A DNA stretch of 64,000 nucleotides, taken from the NCBI GenBank assembly GCA_046328715.1, contig JAXLWB010000049.1, positions 13,351 through 77,350 of the forward strand, given 5' to 3'. Within the stretch, counting starts at the first letter, position 1. Each line of letters opens with the position of its first letter. This DNA comes from JAXLWB01 sp046328715. GTDB taxonomy: Bacteria > Chloroflexota > Anaerolineae > Caldilineales > Caldilineaceae. This document shows, in pieces, positions 7,404 to 16,276 of the stretch. The position numbers were made by a program, and so were the translations under genes. The notes beneath the pieces were generated by a model, which did not search any database, was not told where the DNA came from, and saw only the letters and a list, made by a program, of their open reading frames with translations.

Positions 7404-8741
7404 ATGAACCGTCTATCTTACGTCCTCATCCTTGTTATCATTGTTATTGCCGCTTGGCTGCGCAGCGAGTTGTTGCTCCTGGTTGGGGTGATACTGGCGT
7501 TGCTGGCAGGTGCCTCCTATTTCTGGAGCCGCTATTGCCTGGAGGCGCTGACCTATGAGCGGCACTTCGGTACAAAACGACTTTATCTGGGCGAAGAGAC
7601 CGATTTTTTTGTGCAACTGACCAACGCCAAGCCGCTGCCACTGCCCTGGATACGAATCGACGATGAACTTCCCAAAGGATTCGATATCGCCGCTCATGGT
7701 CGTAAACCACCCTGGGTGGTGGAAAACTCGGCACCCGTGGAAGAAGAAACCACGCCTGCAACAAGCGAGAAAGCCCAGGACAACGAAGACGAGACCAGCT
7801 TGAGCATCCGCGGGCATGGACGCAGCAAGCGGCAGTTGGTCACGCTCGTAGGAATGCGCTGGTATGAACGGTTGACGCGCCGTTATCGGCTGCGCGGTAA
7901 ACAGCGGGGGGCCTGGCTCTTTGGACCTGCTCGGCTCCGTTCGGGCGATATCTTTGGCTTTCACATTCAACATCGCAGCGATGAAGAGGTCACCGAGATC
8001 CTTGTCTTTCCCAAGATTGTACCCGTCTCTGCCCTCGGTCTACCTGCACGTCATCCGCTTGGCGACTTTCGTACCCCTCGCCGGGTGATGGAAGACCCGT
8101 TGCGTATGATGAGTGTTCGTGACTATGCGCAAGGCGACAACTTTCGCTACATCCACTGGAAGGCCAGTGCGCGCAAGCAAGGCAGCGAAGGGCAACTGTT
8201 ACAGACCAAGGTCTTTGAACCCTCGTCCAGTCAACCGGTCGCCATCTTTCTCAACATCAACACCGAACGGTCACCGGTTTATGGCTACCAGCCAGCATTG
8301 CGTGAATTTGCCATCAGTGCCGCTGCCTCCTTGGCGCAACACCTTTGGCAAGAGGGGCGATCAATCGGGCTCTACTCCAACGCTAGCGACACCAATCGCA
8401 TGAATCACGTCCGTCTGCGTCCACGCCATTCACCGGATCAGTTGATGCTGCTCCTGACTGCGTTAACACGCATCGACGATGGTTGGGGGCGTTGGCCATT
8501 GGAAAACCTGTTACAACTAGAAGCAAGCACACTACCCTACGGTGCCACGCTCGTGGTAATCACAGCGGTGATGACGCCGATGCTGCGTCAAAGTTTGCTC
8601 GATCTGCGGCGGCGAGAGTACGGCGTGGTTTTGCTCACGATTGGGGATAAGAAAGAACAATCTCCGATCCCGAATCTACAGTCTTATCATCTAGGCGGCG
8701 AGGAGGAGTGGAATGCGCTGGCGCAACTGGAATTGGCTTGA
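7404..8741 (+). CDS. DUF58 domain membrane protein
   Basis: About 445 residues. Two adjoining membrane segments at the N-terminus (about 3-45) anchor the protein, and a beta-rich domain follows (about 50-200, with a Thr/Glu-rich charged insert). The DUF58 core is RRVMEDPLRMMSVRDYAQGDNFRYIHWKASARK, whose Y-x-x-G-D-x-x-R-x-I-x-W-x-x-x-A-R wording is diagnostic. A vWA-like C-terminal half follows. DUF58 proteins are membrane partners of MoxR ATPases. I prefer the ATG at 7404 because it directly precedes the first membrane helix; an ATG at 7371 would add 11 residues from the repeat-like spacer. The end overlaps the next gene by 29 bases, which indicates coupled translation. Confidence 0.93.
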   Translation: MNRLSYVLILVIIVIAAWLRSELLLLVGVILALLAGASYFWSRYCLEALTYERHFGTKRLYLGEETDFFVQLTNAKPLPLPWIRIDDELPKGFDIAAHGRKPPWVVENSAPVEEETTPATSEKAQDNEDETSLSIRGHGRSKRQLVTLVGMRWYERLTRRYRLRGKQRGAWLFGPARLRSGDIFGFHIQHRSDEEVTEILVFPKIVPVSALGLPARHPLGDFRTPRRVMEDPLRMMSVRDYAQGDNFRYIHWKASARKQGSEGQLLQTKVFEPSSSQPVAIFLNINTERSPVYGYQPALREFAISAAASLAQHLWQEGRSIGLYSNASDTNRMNHVRLRPRHSPDQLMLLLTALTRIDDGWGRWPLENLLQLEASTLPYGATLVVITAVMTPMLRQSLLDLRRREYGVVLLTIGDKKEQSPIPNLQSYHLGGEEEWNALAQLELA

Positions 8742-10299
8742 TCTAGCACTGCTCCCTTCGATGATGACGGTGATGCGGACCTGTTGGCTGGCCCCCTGGC
8801 TCGCCCTGCTTTCGAGCACCTTTGGCATTGCACCTGTTTTGCTCTTCAACAGCCAAGGGCCTCAACCAGCAATTGGCGTTACGCTCTTGGCCGGAATTCC
8901 TCTGCTCAGCTTTTGGCTGGCACGCCTGCTAATGCGCCATTTGCCTTCCGAAGATGAATTGTTGTTGGACCATCAGAGCACGGCGACTTCAGTGAAAGTG
9001 CGCTTCTCGCTGGCGCTGATCGGGTTGCTAGCGCTCTTGATTGTGCTCTGGTGGCAATATGAACAAGTTAAATATGCAATTTGGAATCCGGGCTGGCTGA
9101 TCGATCTTGGACAATCGCTGATCCATGTCGAGGCAGTGGAGGCACCTTCCGTCTGGCTCACCTTGATCACGTTGATCTTCTTGTGGCTGCGCGGTTTGCT
9201 AGATGCAGGGCGCACGCTGGGGCACGACGATGTATGGGCGGCGATGAGTTCAGGCTTGACAGCGCTCGTCCTTTACTTGCTAGGATCATACCTCTTTGGC
9301 ATCGCTGCGCCCATCGACTTTTCAAACTGGATTGTCATCTTTTTTGGTACTGGTATGGTTGCGCTGGCATTTTCTGGCCTAAAGGTAACGATTGGATTGG
9401 ACTGGGCGCTGAGTGCCAACCGCCGTAACCCCAAAGCTCCCCCGTTGACTCGCTACTGGCTGATCAGCGTGGCGATTGTGGTGCTTGTGCTGCTTGGCTT
9501 GGGGCTAGGGATCGGACTGTTGGTTGCACCAGAACAGGTCGCTCGCTTCTTGGCCATGCTCAACGTGGTGCTTAGCTTAGTGTGGCGGGTGGTCGCCTTC
9601 ATTCTACTGACCATTGCCTATGTAATCTTTGTCATCACCTACTATATTTTGCGACTGTTCGAGCCATTGATCCAACGGTTGCTGGCCGCCCTGGGCGACT
9701 TGTCGAATCTGTTGCCGCCGCCCAATGGTGAACAACTTCCTCAACAGGAACCACTCGCTACTGCTGCAGCAACGATGCCGGACGCCTACCGTTGGGTGGC
9801 ACTGGTGATCTTTCTGATTGGCGTAGCGCTCATCTTTGCGTTGGTCGTACGCCGCTTGCGACTGGCTCAAGGAATTGAGAACGACGATGTGCGTGAGTCG
9901 ATTCTCTCGGGCGATCTACTTCAGGATCAGTTGTCACGATTGTGGAATCGCCTCTTTGGTAAACGAACCGGAGATGAAGCGTGGGATCCCTTTCTTTCGC
10001 TGGAGGGCGAGACAGATACGCGGCGGCGCATTCGTGCAATCTATCAACAATTATTGGGGGCCAGTGTGCGCAAGGGTTGGGCGCGCCAACCTGGCCAGAC
10101 GCCACGTGAGTATCAAGGCTCGTTAACGGCCGAAGTGCACGCCATCGGCAATCCGCTCCAGCAGATGACCGAACATTACAATCATGCCCGCTACGCACCT
10201 GAGCCACCGGCAGCAGAGAGTGCAGTACAGGCTGAGCAGGAGTGGAGGTTAATTGAGGCAGAGTTGAAGGGTGAACAGGATGACAAGGTGACAAGGTGA
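8713..10299 (+). CDS. Polytopic membrane protein with C-terminal DUF4129
   Basis: The 528 residues carry about nine or ten predicted membrane helices from about residue 18 to 380, including paired helices at the start. A soluble C-terminal domain (about 395-520) has RRIRAIYQQLLGASVRKGWARQPGQTPREYQGSL, the DUF4129 signature, and HYNHARYAPEPP. DUF4129 is the usual third element of MoxR/DUF58 loci, often as the C-terminal part of a transglutaminase-like protein; the transglutaminase domain is absent here. A strong GAGGAG lies just upstream of the ATG inside the DUF58 gene. The last codons (DDKVTR) are encoded by the octad repeat at 10281-10304, so the tail is probably a repeat-derived extension. 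Confidence 0.88.
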   Translation: MRWRNWNWLDLALLPSMMTVMRTCWLAPWLALLSSTFGIAPVLLFNSQGPQPAIGVTLLAGIPLLSFWLARLLMRHLPSEDELLLDHQSTATSVKVRFSLALIGLLALLIVLWWQYEQVKYAIWNPGWLIDLGQSLIHVEAVEAPSVWLTLITLIFLWLRGLLDAGRTLGHDDVWAAMSSGLTALVLYLLGSYLFGIAAPIDFSNWIVIFFGTGMVALAFSGLKVTIGLDWALSANRRNPKAPPLTRYWLISVAIVVLVLLGLGLGIGLLVAPEQVARFLAMLNVVLSLVWRVVAFILLTIAYVIFVITYYILRLFEPLIQRLLAALGDLSNLLPPPNGEQLPQQEPLATAAATMPDAYRWVALVIFLIGVALIFALVVRRLRLAQGIENDDVRESILSGDLLQDQLSRLWNRLFGKRTGDEAWDPFLSLEGETDTRRRIRAIYQQLLGASVRKGWARQPGQTPREYQGSLTAEVHAIGNPLQQMTEHYNHARYAPEPPAAESAVQAEQEWRLIEAELKGEQDDKVTR

Positions 10300-10304
10300 C
10301 AGAG
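10281..10304. repeat. Three tandem octads at the 3' end of the DUF4129 gene
   Basis: TGACAAGG, TGACAAGG and TGACAGAG follow each other without gap. They supply the stop codon and last residues of the upstream gene. A short GTGGC / GCCAC pairing follows. The words resemble the TGACAAGATGA units at 18754. Confidence 0.7.
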
Positions 10305-10342
10305 TGGCTACCTGCCACTGCCACTCCCCATCCGCAATCTAC

Positions 10343-11233
10343 TTATCGTGTAAAGATTGGTTCTGGGAACTGGATCGTGAAGGTCTCGGGCAGTTCAAGC
10401 ACGAATTGTTCTTCGCTTGTCTCCGGAACAGGCGTGACTTCTGGAATGTTTCGTGATAATTCGTAGATAAAGCCTTCGCTGCCCAGGTACATCCCGGCAT
10501 CGACGTTGATACAAAGACCGTCGGCGTAGATAAACGGAGCCATCACGCGACCAGCCGCCAGTTTGGTCACGCAGGAGATCGGGGTGTGACCGTGTACAAT
10601 CTGGCAACCACCGTATTGTTCAAGCATCGCCTGCGCCTTAAAGACACCGTCGTTGCTGCGATTGACAAAATCCTCACGAGCGCCAACAGCGCACAAGAGT
10701 TGCACCCACGCCCAAGCTAGATCGCTGTGCAGCACGGTGGAGATGCGGTAGTTGATCTCTTCGAGAGATTCCCCATACTCCGCATAGCGGATCGTGTCCG
10801 AGTGCATGAAGAGGTAATCATCATGGACGTACATGGCAGGCAAGTTGGAAAGCCAAGCGAGATGTTCCTCCGTCAATCGCTCGAAATCGGTGCCGATGCC
10901 ACCGTTGTGCCGCCACAATTCCCAAAAGGTCGAAGCGATGCAGTCGAAGAGTTCATTTTCAAAGCGATGAGCCGCCAACAACATGACCTCGTGATTACCG
11001 AGCAAGGCCACGATCTGACCCCCAGCCAGTGCAGCTTCGCGCTGTAGCCGCATGATCAACTCAACGCAACCGATGCCATCCGGCCCTCGATCAACGAAAT
11101 CACCCGTGAAACAGAGGCTGGCATTGCCGCCGATCCAGCGCAGTTGGCGATCTACCAGTCGTTTTGACTGTAGTAGGCTGACCAGCTTTGTATATTGACC
11201 GTGAATATCGCCGACTACGAACAACTTGCTCAT
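10343..11233 (-). CDS. Metallophosphoesterase, Ser/Thr phosphatase-like
   Basis: The 296-residue calcineurin-like phosphoesterase has all metal motifs in order: GDIHGQ (D9, H11), FTGDFVDRGPDG (D45, D48 region), LLGNHEVM (N80, H81) and IVHGHTPIS near the end. GDxHG, GDxxDRG, GNHE is the PPP-family signature, as in PrpA/Ppp-type bacterial phosphatases. A likely role is dephosphorylation of phosphoproteins or dinucleotides. The start at 11233 places the first motif at residue 8; the longer frame adds 21 residues with no similarity. The last 25 residues are acidic and Pro-rich with no known domain. Convergent with the MoxR operon, 43 bases away. Confidence 0.92.
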   Translation of the reverse strand: MSKLFVVGDIHGQYTKLVSLLQSKRLVDRQLRWIGGNASLCFTGDFVDRGPDGIGCVELIMRLQREAALAGGQIVALLGNHEVMLLAAHRFENELFDCIASTFWELWRHNGGIGTDFERLTEEHLAWLSNLPAMYVHDDYLFMHSDTIRYAEYGESLEEINYRISTVLHSDLAWAWVQLLCAVGAREDFVNRSNDGVFKAQAMLEQYGGCQIVHGHTPISCVTKLAAGRVMAPFIYADGLCINVDAGMYLGSEGFIYELSRNIPEVTPVPETSEEQFVLELPETFTIQFPEPIFTR

Positions 11234-11587
11234 GAAATACCTTTTTTGCTCGGCTACGCAGATGACAGAAACCCATGTTTGCTGCCATCTGCGCACCTAT
11301 TTTCAATGGATCTGCTGGCAATACTGTACTTTTAGGTTAATTTCGTGATGTCTATTTAAGCACTCTCTCCTTGATCTCTCCAGCGACAGGCGCGCAAAAA
11401 CGCTCCGGCTTTTGGCTCGGCTTCATTTACATAAGATTTACAGACGCAGAAAGGTTCGTCAGGTTTTATTTAGGCAACAAACTCGTTCCCAAATACGTTT
11501 TGCCGCTTTAGTTGCTGGTAATTCCAACATACCTCAACCGTGAAAGTGTCAGTTAAACACTGGTGCAGGCAAATTATGGCTATGGAT
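11234..11587. other. Intergenic space, 354 bp, nothing recognised
   Basis: It lies between the two minus-strand genes and should hold the promoter of the metallophosphoesterase. No good sigma-70 pair, strong hairpin or small ORF with a ribosome binding site was seen. Confidence 0.5.
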
Positions 11588-12505
11588 TTAACGAGCAAAG
11601 GCTAGAAAAGGATTACGTACTGTGAGGTGCTGGATGGTAGCCTCATCCACGCCGGCGCGGCGTAGTTTGGGTAGGAATGTCTCGACCAGATAGGTGTAGG
11701 GGAGTTGTGTTCCACCGTGAGGTTTGGAGGGATCATACCAGCCTCGGTCGTGGCTGAGCAGCAATCGATGGCCGAGACCCGCATCCAGCAGACGCAGAAT
11801 CCGTTCGATGTGCAGATCATCCCTGTTAGCGCTGCCGATCGAATCGTATTCAATCCAGCAACCACGTCGAGCCATCGCCAGATGGAGTTCGAAATCGGGT
11901 TCCACTTGGGTATGGATCCAGATAAAGCGGTCAGGGCGATAGCCTGCGGCTTCGATGATATCAAGCTGATCTTTTACGACGCGTCCGCAGATGGTATGGC
12001 TGCCGATCACAGCACCGGTGGTTTTGCCAGCACGGCTGGCTGCGCGCAGGATCTTCGCCTCGCATGGCGTGATGCCATCGTCCCCAGCGCTCAATTTGAT
12101 CCAGGCCGCTCGCACTCCTGTCGCTTCTATGCCATCATTCAATTCCTGGAGCATCCATTCAGCCAGTTCATCTTCACTTGCCTGGTGTGCCCAAAGCGGC
12201 ACCCACGGCTCACGATAGATGCCTGTAGCCACAACCACCGGGAACTGAGTCGCCTGGGAAACTGCCAGCACAATGTCCACGCGTCGCCCGACACCCACAG
12301 GGGTACATTCCACCAGCGCGCCGACACCCTGCTGCTGGATCGACTCGATATAGGGGGTCATCACGCGCACAACCTCATCGCAATCAGCATGTTGATAGCT
12401 GGCCGCTTCGATCGGCCCCAAATCGACAAAGATATGTTCGTGAGGAAGAATCGTGCCTAAAAGAACATTGGGGTAATCGCCTAACGTAGTAACGAGTGTG
12501 GACAT
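11588..12505 (-). CDS. Phosphotriesterase-family metal-dependent hydrolase
   Basis: The 305-residue amidohydrolase-superfamily barrel is of the phosphotriesterase family. Binuclear metal ligands are visible in the expected order: H22 and H24 in LPHEHIFVD, the carbamylated lysine K137 in AAWIKLSAG, H170 in VIGSHTI, H198 in IWIHTQVEP and D253 in LLSHDRGW. Relatives hydrolyse lactones, organophosphates or phosphorylated sugar lactones, so natural lactonase activity is more likely than organophosphate degradation. I chose the ATG at 12505 because the longer frame only adds 13 hydrophobic residues. It is followed at a distance by the metallophosphoesterase and preceded (107 bases) by a small membrane protein gene on the same strand. 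Confidence 0.9.
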   Translation of the reverse strand: MSTLVTTLGDYPNVLLGTILPHEHIFVDLGPIEAASYQHADCDEVVRVMTPYIESIQQQGVGALVECTPVGVGRRVDIVLAVSQATQFPVVVATGIYREPWVPLWAHQASEDELAEWMLQELNDGIEATGVRAAWIKLSAGDDGITPCEAKILRAASRAGKTTGAVIGSHTICGRVVKDQLDIIEAAGYRPDRFIWIHTQVEPDFELHLAMARRGCWIEYDSIGSANRDDLHIERILRLLDAGLGHRLLLSHDRGWYDPSKPHGGTQLPYTYLVETFLPKLRRAGVDEATIQHLTVRNPFLAFAR

Positions 12506-12612
12506 AGTCAACAGTAAGTTTGCTTGAACAAACTCAAGAAGCAAACATCGCCCTAACGGTGCAGAACATCAGTACAGACAGTTCACATTCCGTCCGGTTG
12601 GGACACCGGAAT

Positions 12613-12804
12613 TTAGGCGTTAAAGGCACGGCGAACGAGGTGATCGATAATTAGATAGAGCGCAATGGCCAGCAGAATCAAACCCCACCAGGGAACTTGC
12701 ACCCAAATCACAATAAAAAGACGGTCCAAGACACGATAGAAGATGTAGGCAAGAATGAGGGTTGTGACGATACTGGCTAAACGACTACGTACTTGTGGCG
12801 ACAT
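12613..12804 (-). CDS. Small two-helix membrane protein
   Basis: The 63 residues contain two hydrophobic segments (about 11-33 and 38-57) joined by a VPWWG turn, with Arg at both ends (MSPQVRSRL and HLVRRAFNA). No family recognised. It lies 71 bases downstream of the TPR gene on the same strand. Length, helix pattern and codon use suggest a real gene, but no homology supports it. Confidence 0.55.
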   Translation of the reverse strand: MSPQVRSRLASIVTTLILAYIFYRVLDRLFIVIWVQVPWWGLILLAIALYLIIDHLVRRAFNA

Positions 12805-12875
12805 ATACGAGAATTAAAACAAGGTAGTGCTGTGCGCCTCTGGATCGGAGTTGCGCCTTCTAAACATCAATGAAA

Positions 12876-13758
12876 TCAATTGGTCGGGAAATTGCCTTCA
12901 CTTAGGTTGAGCAAGCGTTCAAGACGTGCCGCTTCATTTCTTGCCAGCCAGATATCTTTTGACAAAAGCTCATAGGCACGGGCGAAGTGTGGCATCGACT
13001 CTTTCTGCCTGCCTTGCAACAGCAAACATTCAGCAATCTCTTCGTTGACAAAACCATCCTTTTCGCCTGACGCTTCGAAATCAGCCAGCAATGCTTGCTG
13101 CATGGCCAAGGATTCATCAATACGGTTCAGGGAACGCAATGTGCGTGCCACACACCAACGAGCAATTCGAATCTCCGCTTCGCTCTTTTGCGCTTGACGT
13201 TCAGCCAGTGCCTTCTGAAAACAATCCAATGCCTTTTCGTATTCGCCCTGGTCGTGATAGGTCCAGCCGATATTGTTGTAGAGTGAGGCCTTCCAGCGTT
13301 TTGCCTTTTCGTCGCTGGAGCGCTCCGCCATCGCAAGCGCCTGCAAATTCCAGTCAAGTTGTTTGCTGGGTGGCTCGACAATGGCTATCATGTGCGCCGC
13401 ATCAATTGCCAATGCATCCTCACATTGGCAGCTGATGGTCAACTCCCAGGCATCCAGGAACAGCGAGCGCGCCGCATCGACATGACCCGAGGAATTGTAG
13501 ACACGTCCGCGTTCCAGGCAATAGCGGATGTGTGCTCGCGTCCAGTCGGGCTGAAGCAGCTTTTCCGCTTCATCAAGCGTGGCGTGAGCCGGTTCAAAGT
13601 GAGCCTGCAAGGCTTGGGTGCGAGCAATCTGGGTCAACAACTCAGCTCGCTCAGCAGTTAGCAGCAAAAAAAAAATCAGGCAGAATCTGAGAATTTGCTT
13701 CGGTCGCCGCAGGATCGTTGTAATCCCAAAGCCGATCAAACTCAATTGTAGTATTCAT
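12876..13758 (-). pseudogene. TPR protein with a frameshift at an A10 tract
   Basis: The main frame encodes tetratricopeptide repeats: AELLTQIARTQALQAHFEPAHATLDEAEKLL, RYCLERGRVYNSSGHVDAARSLFLDA, SLYNNIGWTYHDQGEYEKALDCFQKAL and further units, about 250 residues. The open frame can only start at a TTG (13745) with an unrelated leader. The ATG at 13758 opens MNTTIEFDRLWDYNDPAATEA, which looks like the proper N-terminus of this TPR family. It runs into a stop just after a run of ten A (plus strand, 13666-13675). Deleting one base of that run joins the two parts into a protein of about 293 residues. It is either a phase-variable gene, a recent pseudogene or a homopolymer read error. Confidence 0.65.
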
Positions 13759-13988
13759 GAGGATTGTATTTTATCAAAACAATGGCGATCCCCCAAGGGA
13801 TGCCTCAGCAGATTGACTTAATGACTTCACAAAGGGTAGACAACACGCATGCCACGGCAGCCAAGCCCGATAATCACCTAAAAAGCCTTGATCGCTGCGT
13901 TTATTTTCAATAGCACGCATCAGCTCGCAGCAAACTATCCGAAAAATTTCCAATCTCGTTATACATCGACTGGAGGAGCAATGAATAA

Positions 13989-14561
13989 GCAACATGGACA
14001 AAGGTCTTCGTCGATATCCCATTTGAGCTTCTTTTCCTGTTTAGTATAGGAAGTGGCAACCTGGCTGGTTCCAAAACGCTGCCCTCCAACTGGATTATCG
14101 ATTGGCGTCGCTTCTATGAAATTCCCAGGCGCCCTGCTCCACTTCCGTTGCTCAATGGCAAACCGAATATGGCACGTAAGATCGATACATCGCTGGCATC
14201 CGTGTTGAACGCCCTTCCAGGCTTTCCTGCTGACCTCAACTCCTTGCCCGTGCGCAACTTGCTGCGTGGCAGCAGGCTCGGTCTTCCTTCGGGGCAGTCG
14301 ATTGCCAACGAAATCGGCACTGCCGTGGTCGAAGCCGCGACCCTGAAGGACAAGCTGCTCGCCAAAGGGCTTGACGCTGATACGATCGAGACCAACCACC
14401 TCCACGAACAGGCGCCGCTCTGGTTTTACATCCTTTCCGAGGCCGAGACCAAACATGCCGGGCATCGTTTGGGTTCCGTCGGCAGTCATATTTTGGCGAA
14501 GACCTTCGTTGACCTGATTGCGCAGAGCCAAACCTCGATCTTGCGCGGCGACACCTGGTAG
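13989..14561 (+). pseudogene. C-terminal relic of an animal-type heme peroxidase
   Basis: The open frame reads GNLAGSKTLPSNWIIDWRRF, ARKIDTSLASVLNALP, LPVRNLLRGSRLGLPSGQS and APLWFYILSEAE, ending with LGSVGSHILAKTFVDLIAQS. These are the distal-half motifs of bacterial members of the animal heme peroxidase superfamily. The upstream catalytic half (distal His and Arg, proximal His) is missing, and there is a stop just before 13989. With at most 190 residues against 500 or more in complete members, this is a truncated relic. The ATG at 14148 gives a 137-residue reading frame but has no good ribosome binding site. Confidence 0.7.
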
Positions 14562-14607
14562 CTAAGTCGGATGGTAGGTCAGATTAGACTCGATAGAGAT
14601 ATTGGAG

Positions 14608-14712
14608 AGAACACGATCAGAGTTTATTGGATATGCTAGCTACCGATCATGGGTGACAGATGGCACACCTCGATCTTCCCAAGCCAGCACCGTGATTGTT
14701 CTATCGTGTTCT
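14608..14712. repeat. Ten-base dyad with 85-base spacing
   Basis: AGAACACGAT at 14608-14617 is the exact complement of ATCGTGTTCT at 14703-14712. It lies upstream of the HEVGHH gene and could be a pair of operator half-sites or a stem. The rest of the 14562-14908 spacer shows nothing else clear. Confidence 0.4.
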
Positions 14713-14742
14713 TGACCATTTCTACGCCCAAAGGAGTCTAGC

Positions 14743-14850
14743 ATGTCCAACCATACCGGTCGAGCATTGACAAACACGTACTCTACACATCATTGTAATG
14801 CGAGAAGCTCTGCCAGTGGCGAGCATAGTAGGAAGCAACTATTAACCTGA
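14743..14850 (+). CDS. Possible 35-residue ORF, low support
   Basis: An ATG nine bases after AAAGGAG opens a 35-codon frame ending at a TGA 58 bases before the HEVGHH gene. The product is Ser/Thr/His-rich with one Cys and no signal peptide or membrane segment. The ribosome binding site is the only support; it could equally be part of the leader of the next gene. Confidence 0.2.
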   Translation: MSNHTGRALTNTYSTHHCNARSSASGEHSRKQLLT

Positions 14851-14908
14851 ATGCGCTAAAGATAACAATCTGAAGCGAAAACGAAGATCACAAAGTACGG
14901 AGGTCCCC

Positions 14909-16276
14909 ATGTCTAATCTATTGGCACGCCACATTGCCCAGACTGAAATCTCTGATCGGATCAGATCAAGTATTGAGGCAATACCTGTATCAGTCCCACG
15001 CATTTCTACGATCAAGCAGTTACTGACCAGCTTAGATAGCTTTGCTGATGAAATGACAGGCTTCTTCAAAGATGGTTTTGCGCCAACGCCCAACGTTAGT
15101 TACCGGCTTGTCAAATCACCCTCGAAATCCGAAGAGTTTGTCTATGGGCGGATCGCCGACCGAGTCAACTATGACCTCGACGTCATTCATCGTGCATTCG
15201 GCCAACGCTACATCGATCAATCATCAACTCGGTTCAGTGAGAAAGTTGGCAATCGACTCCAAATCGCTGACTCACTGGCCATGCGTGCATTACAGTTGAT
15301 TCGGTCCAAACAGAATCAGACAGAGATGACGACCAGTGTCTTGACCTATTGTCAGCGCTATTTGCGGACTAGGGTGTTGCCCTACACCCGCGTGGCACCG
15401 CTTGCAATTCCAATGAGCGCTCTACGCTACGATTTGGACTTGACAGCGATTGCTCATGAGGTTGGACATCACGCCTACCGATATCTTGAATTGTATCAGC
15501 CCACTACTCTGAAACAATTTATGAACACTGAGCATGCGCTCCCCTCGATGTTGAAAGCCTGGATGGAAGAGATCTTTGCCGATGTCTATGGTGGGTTGAT
15601 TGCCGGTCCATTGATTTTAACGTGCTTTATGGAGTTTGCCCTGCAGACACCCGACAAATGGTTCGCGGCGGATGACGGCCAACATCCGCCGCCCATGTTG
15701 CGTCCCTACATCTATATTGATCTGCTGAGCAAGCTGAGCCAGCGGTTGGGCATCGACCTCGGTGACATGGCTGCTAGCAAGACCGACTGGACACGGAAGG
15801 TGAATGAGCGTGGCTACAACGACAATACCCCACTCGATTCGGGCGGTTCCAACCCAGATTTACTACTCAATACATTGACAATGGGAGAAGCACAGGAAAA
15901 GATCGCTAGCCTGACAGACAACATTCTTGACTACTTCGCTCCCACTGCGCAGGATCAGTGGTGGATGCCGATCTCTAATTGGAACACATTCTCCAGTATG
16001 AGCGAGGTCATCGAGCAAGTGGGTAATTGGGAGCCAATTCAGCTTGACGATGTATCCACCCAGGCTAGACAAGACGCGTTTGAGAGTTATGTAGTTGATA
16101 ACCCAGACAAGGACGAAGGTGTCTCTACAGTCGGGGAGATTTTGGCAGCAGCAGGGAATGAGATCCCTGTGCGCGAGTGGATGAAAATATTAAGCTTTGG
16201 TGACTGGGTCGAAGTAGTCCAACGGGCTAACTGTTCACGGTATGTAACGCTTCGGCAACGCTGTTGGCCACTGTGA
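14909..16276 (+). CDS. Putative zinc metalloprotease (HEVGHH), unrecognised family
   Basis: The 455 residues have the zinc motif H183-E184-V-G-H187 inside LTAIAHEVGHHAYRY, with a candidate third ligand at E220 or E221 in WMEEIFADVYGGL, about 35 residues downstream. This spacing and the E-x-x-x-D wording fit gluzincin-like peptidases. The N-terminal 150 residues look helical; the part after the active site is long and acidic. There is no signal peptide or membrane helix, so it probably acts in the cytoplasm. GGAGG lies just before the ATG. Its last 50 bases overlap the 3' end of the convergent STAND regulator, so the final residues (SRYVTLRQRCWPL) may be recently acquired read-through. A good metalloprotease candidate with no family name I can assign. 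Confidence 0.75.
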   Translation: MSNLLARHIAQTEISDRIRSSIEAIPVSVPRISTIKQLLTSLDSFADEMTGFFKDGFAPTPNVSYRLVKSPSKSEEFVYGRIADRVNYDLDVIHRAFGQRYIDQSSTRFSEKVGNRLQIADSLAMRALQLIRSKQNQTEMTTSVLTYCQRYLRTRVLPYTRVAPLAIPMSALRYDLDLTAIAHEVGHHAYRYLELYQPTTLKQFMNTEHALPSMLKAWMEEIFADVYGGLIAGPLILTCFMEFALQTPDKWFAADDGQHPPPMLRPYIYIDLLSKLSQRLGIDLGDMAASKTDWTRKVNERGYNDNTPLDSGGSNPDLLLNTLTMGEAQEKIASLTDNILDYFAPTAQDQWWMPISNWNTFSSMSEVIEQVGNWEPIQLDDVSTQARQDAFESYVVDNPDKDEGVSTVGEILAAAGNEIPVREWMKILSFGDWVEVVQRANCSRYVTLRQRCWPL

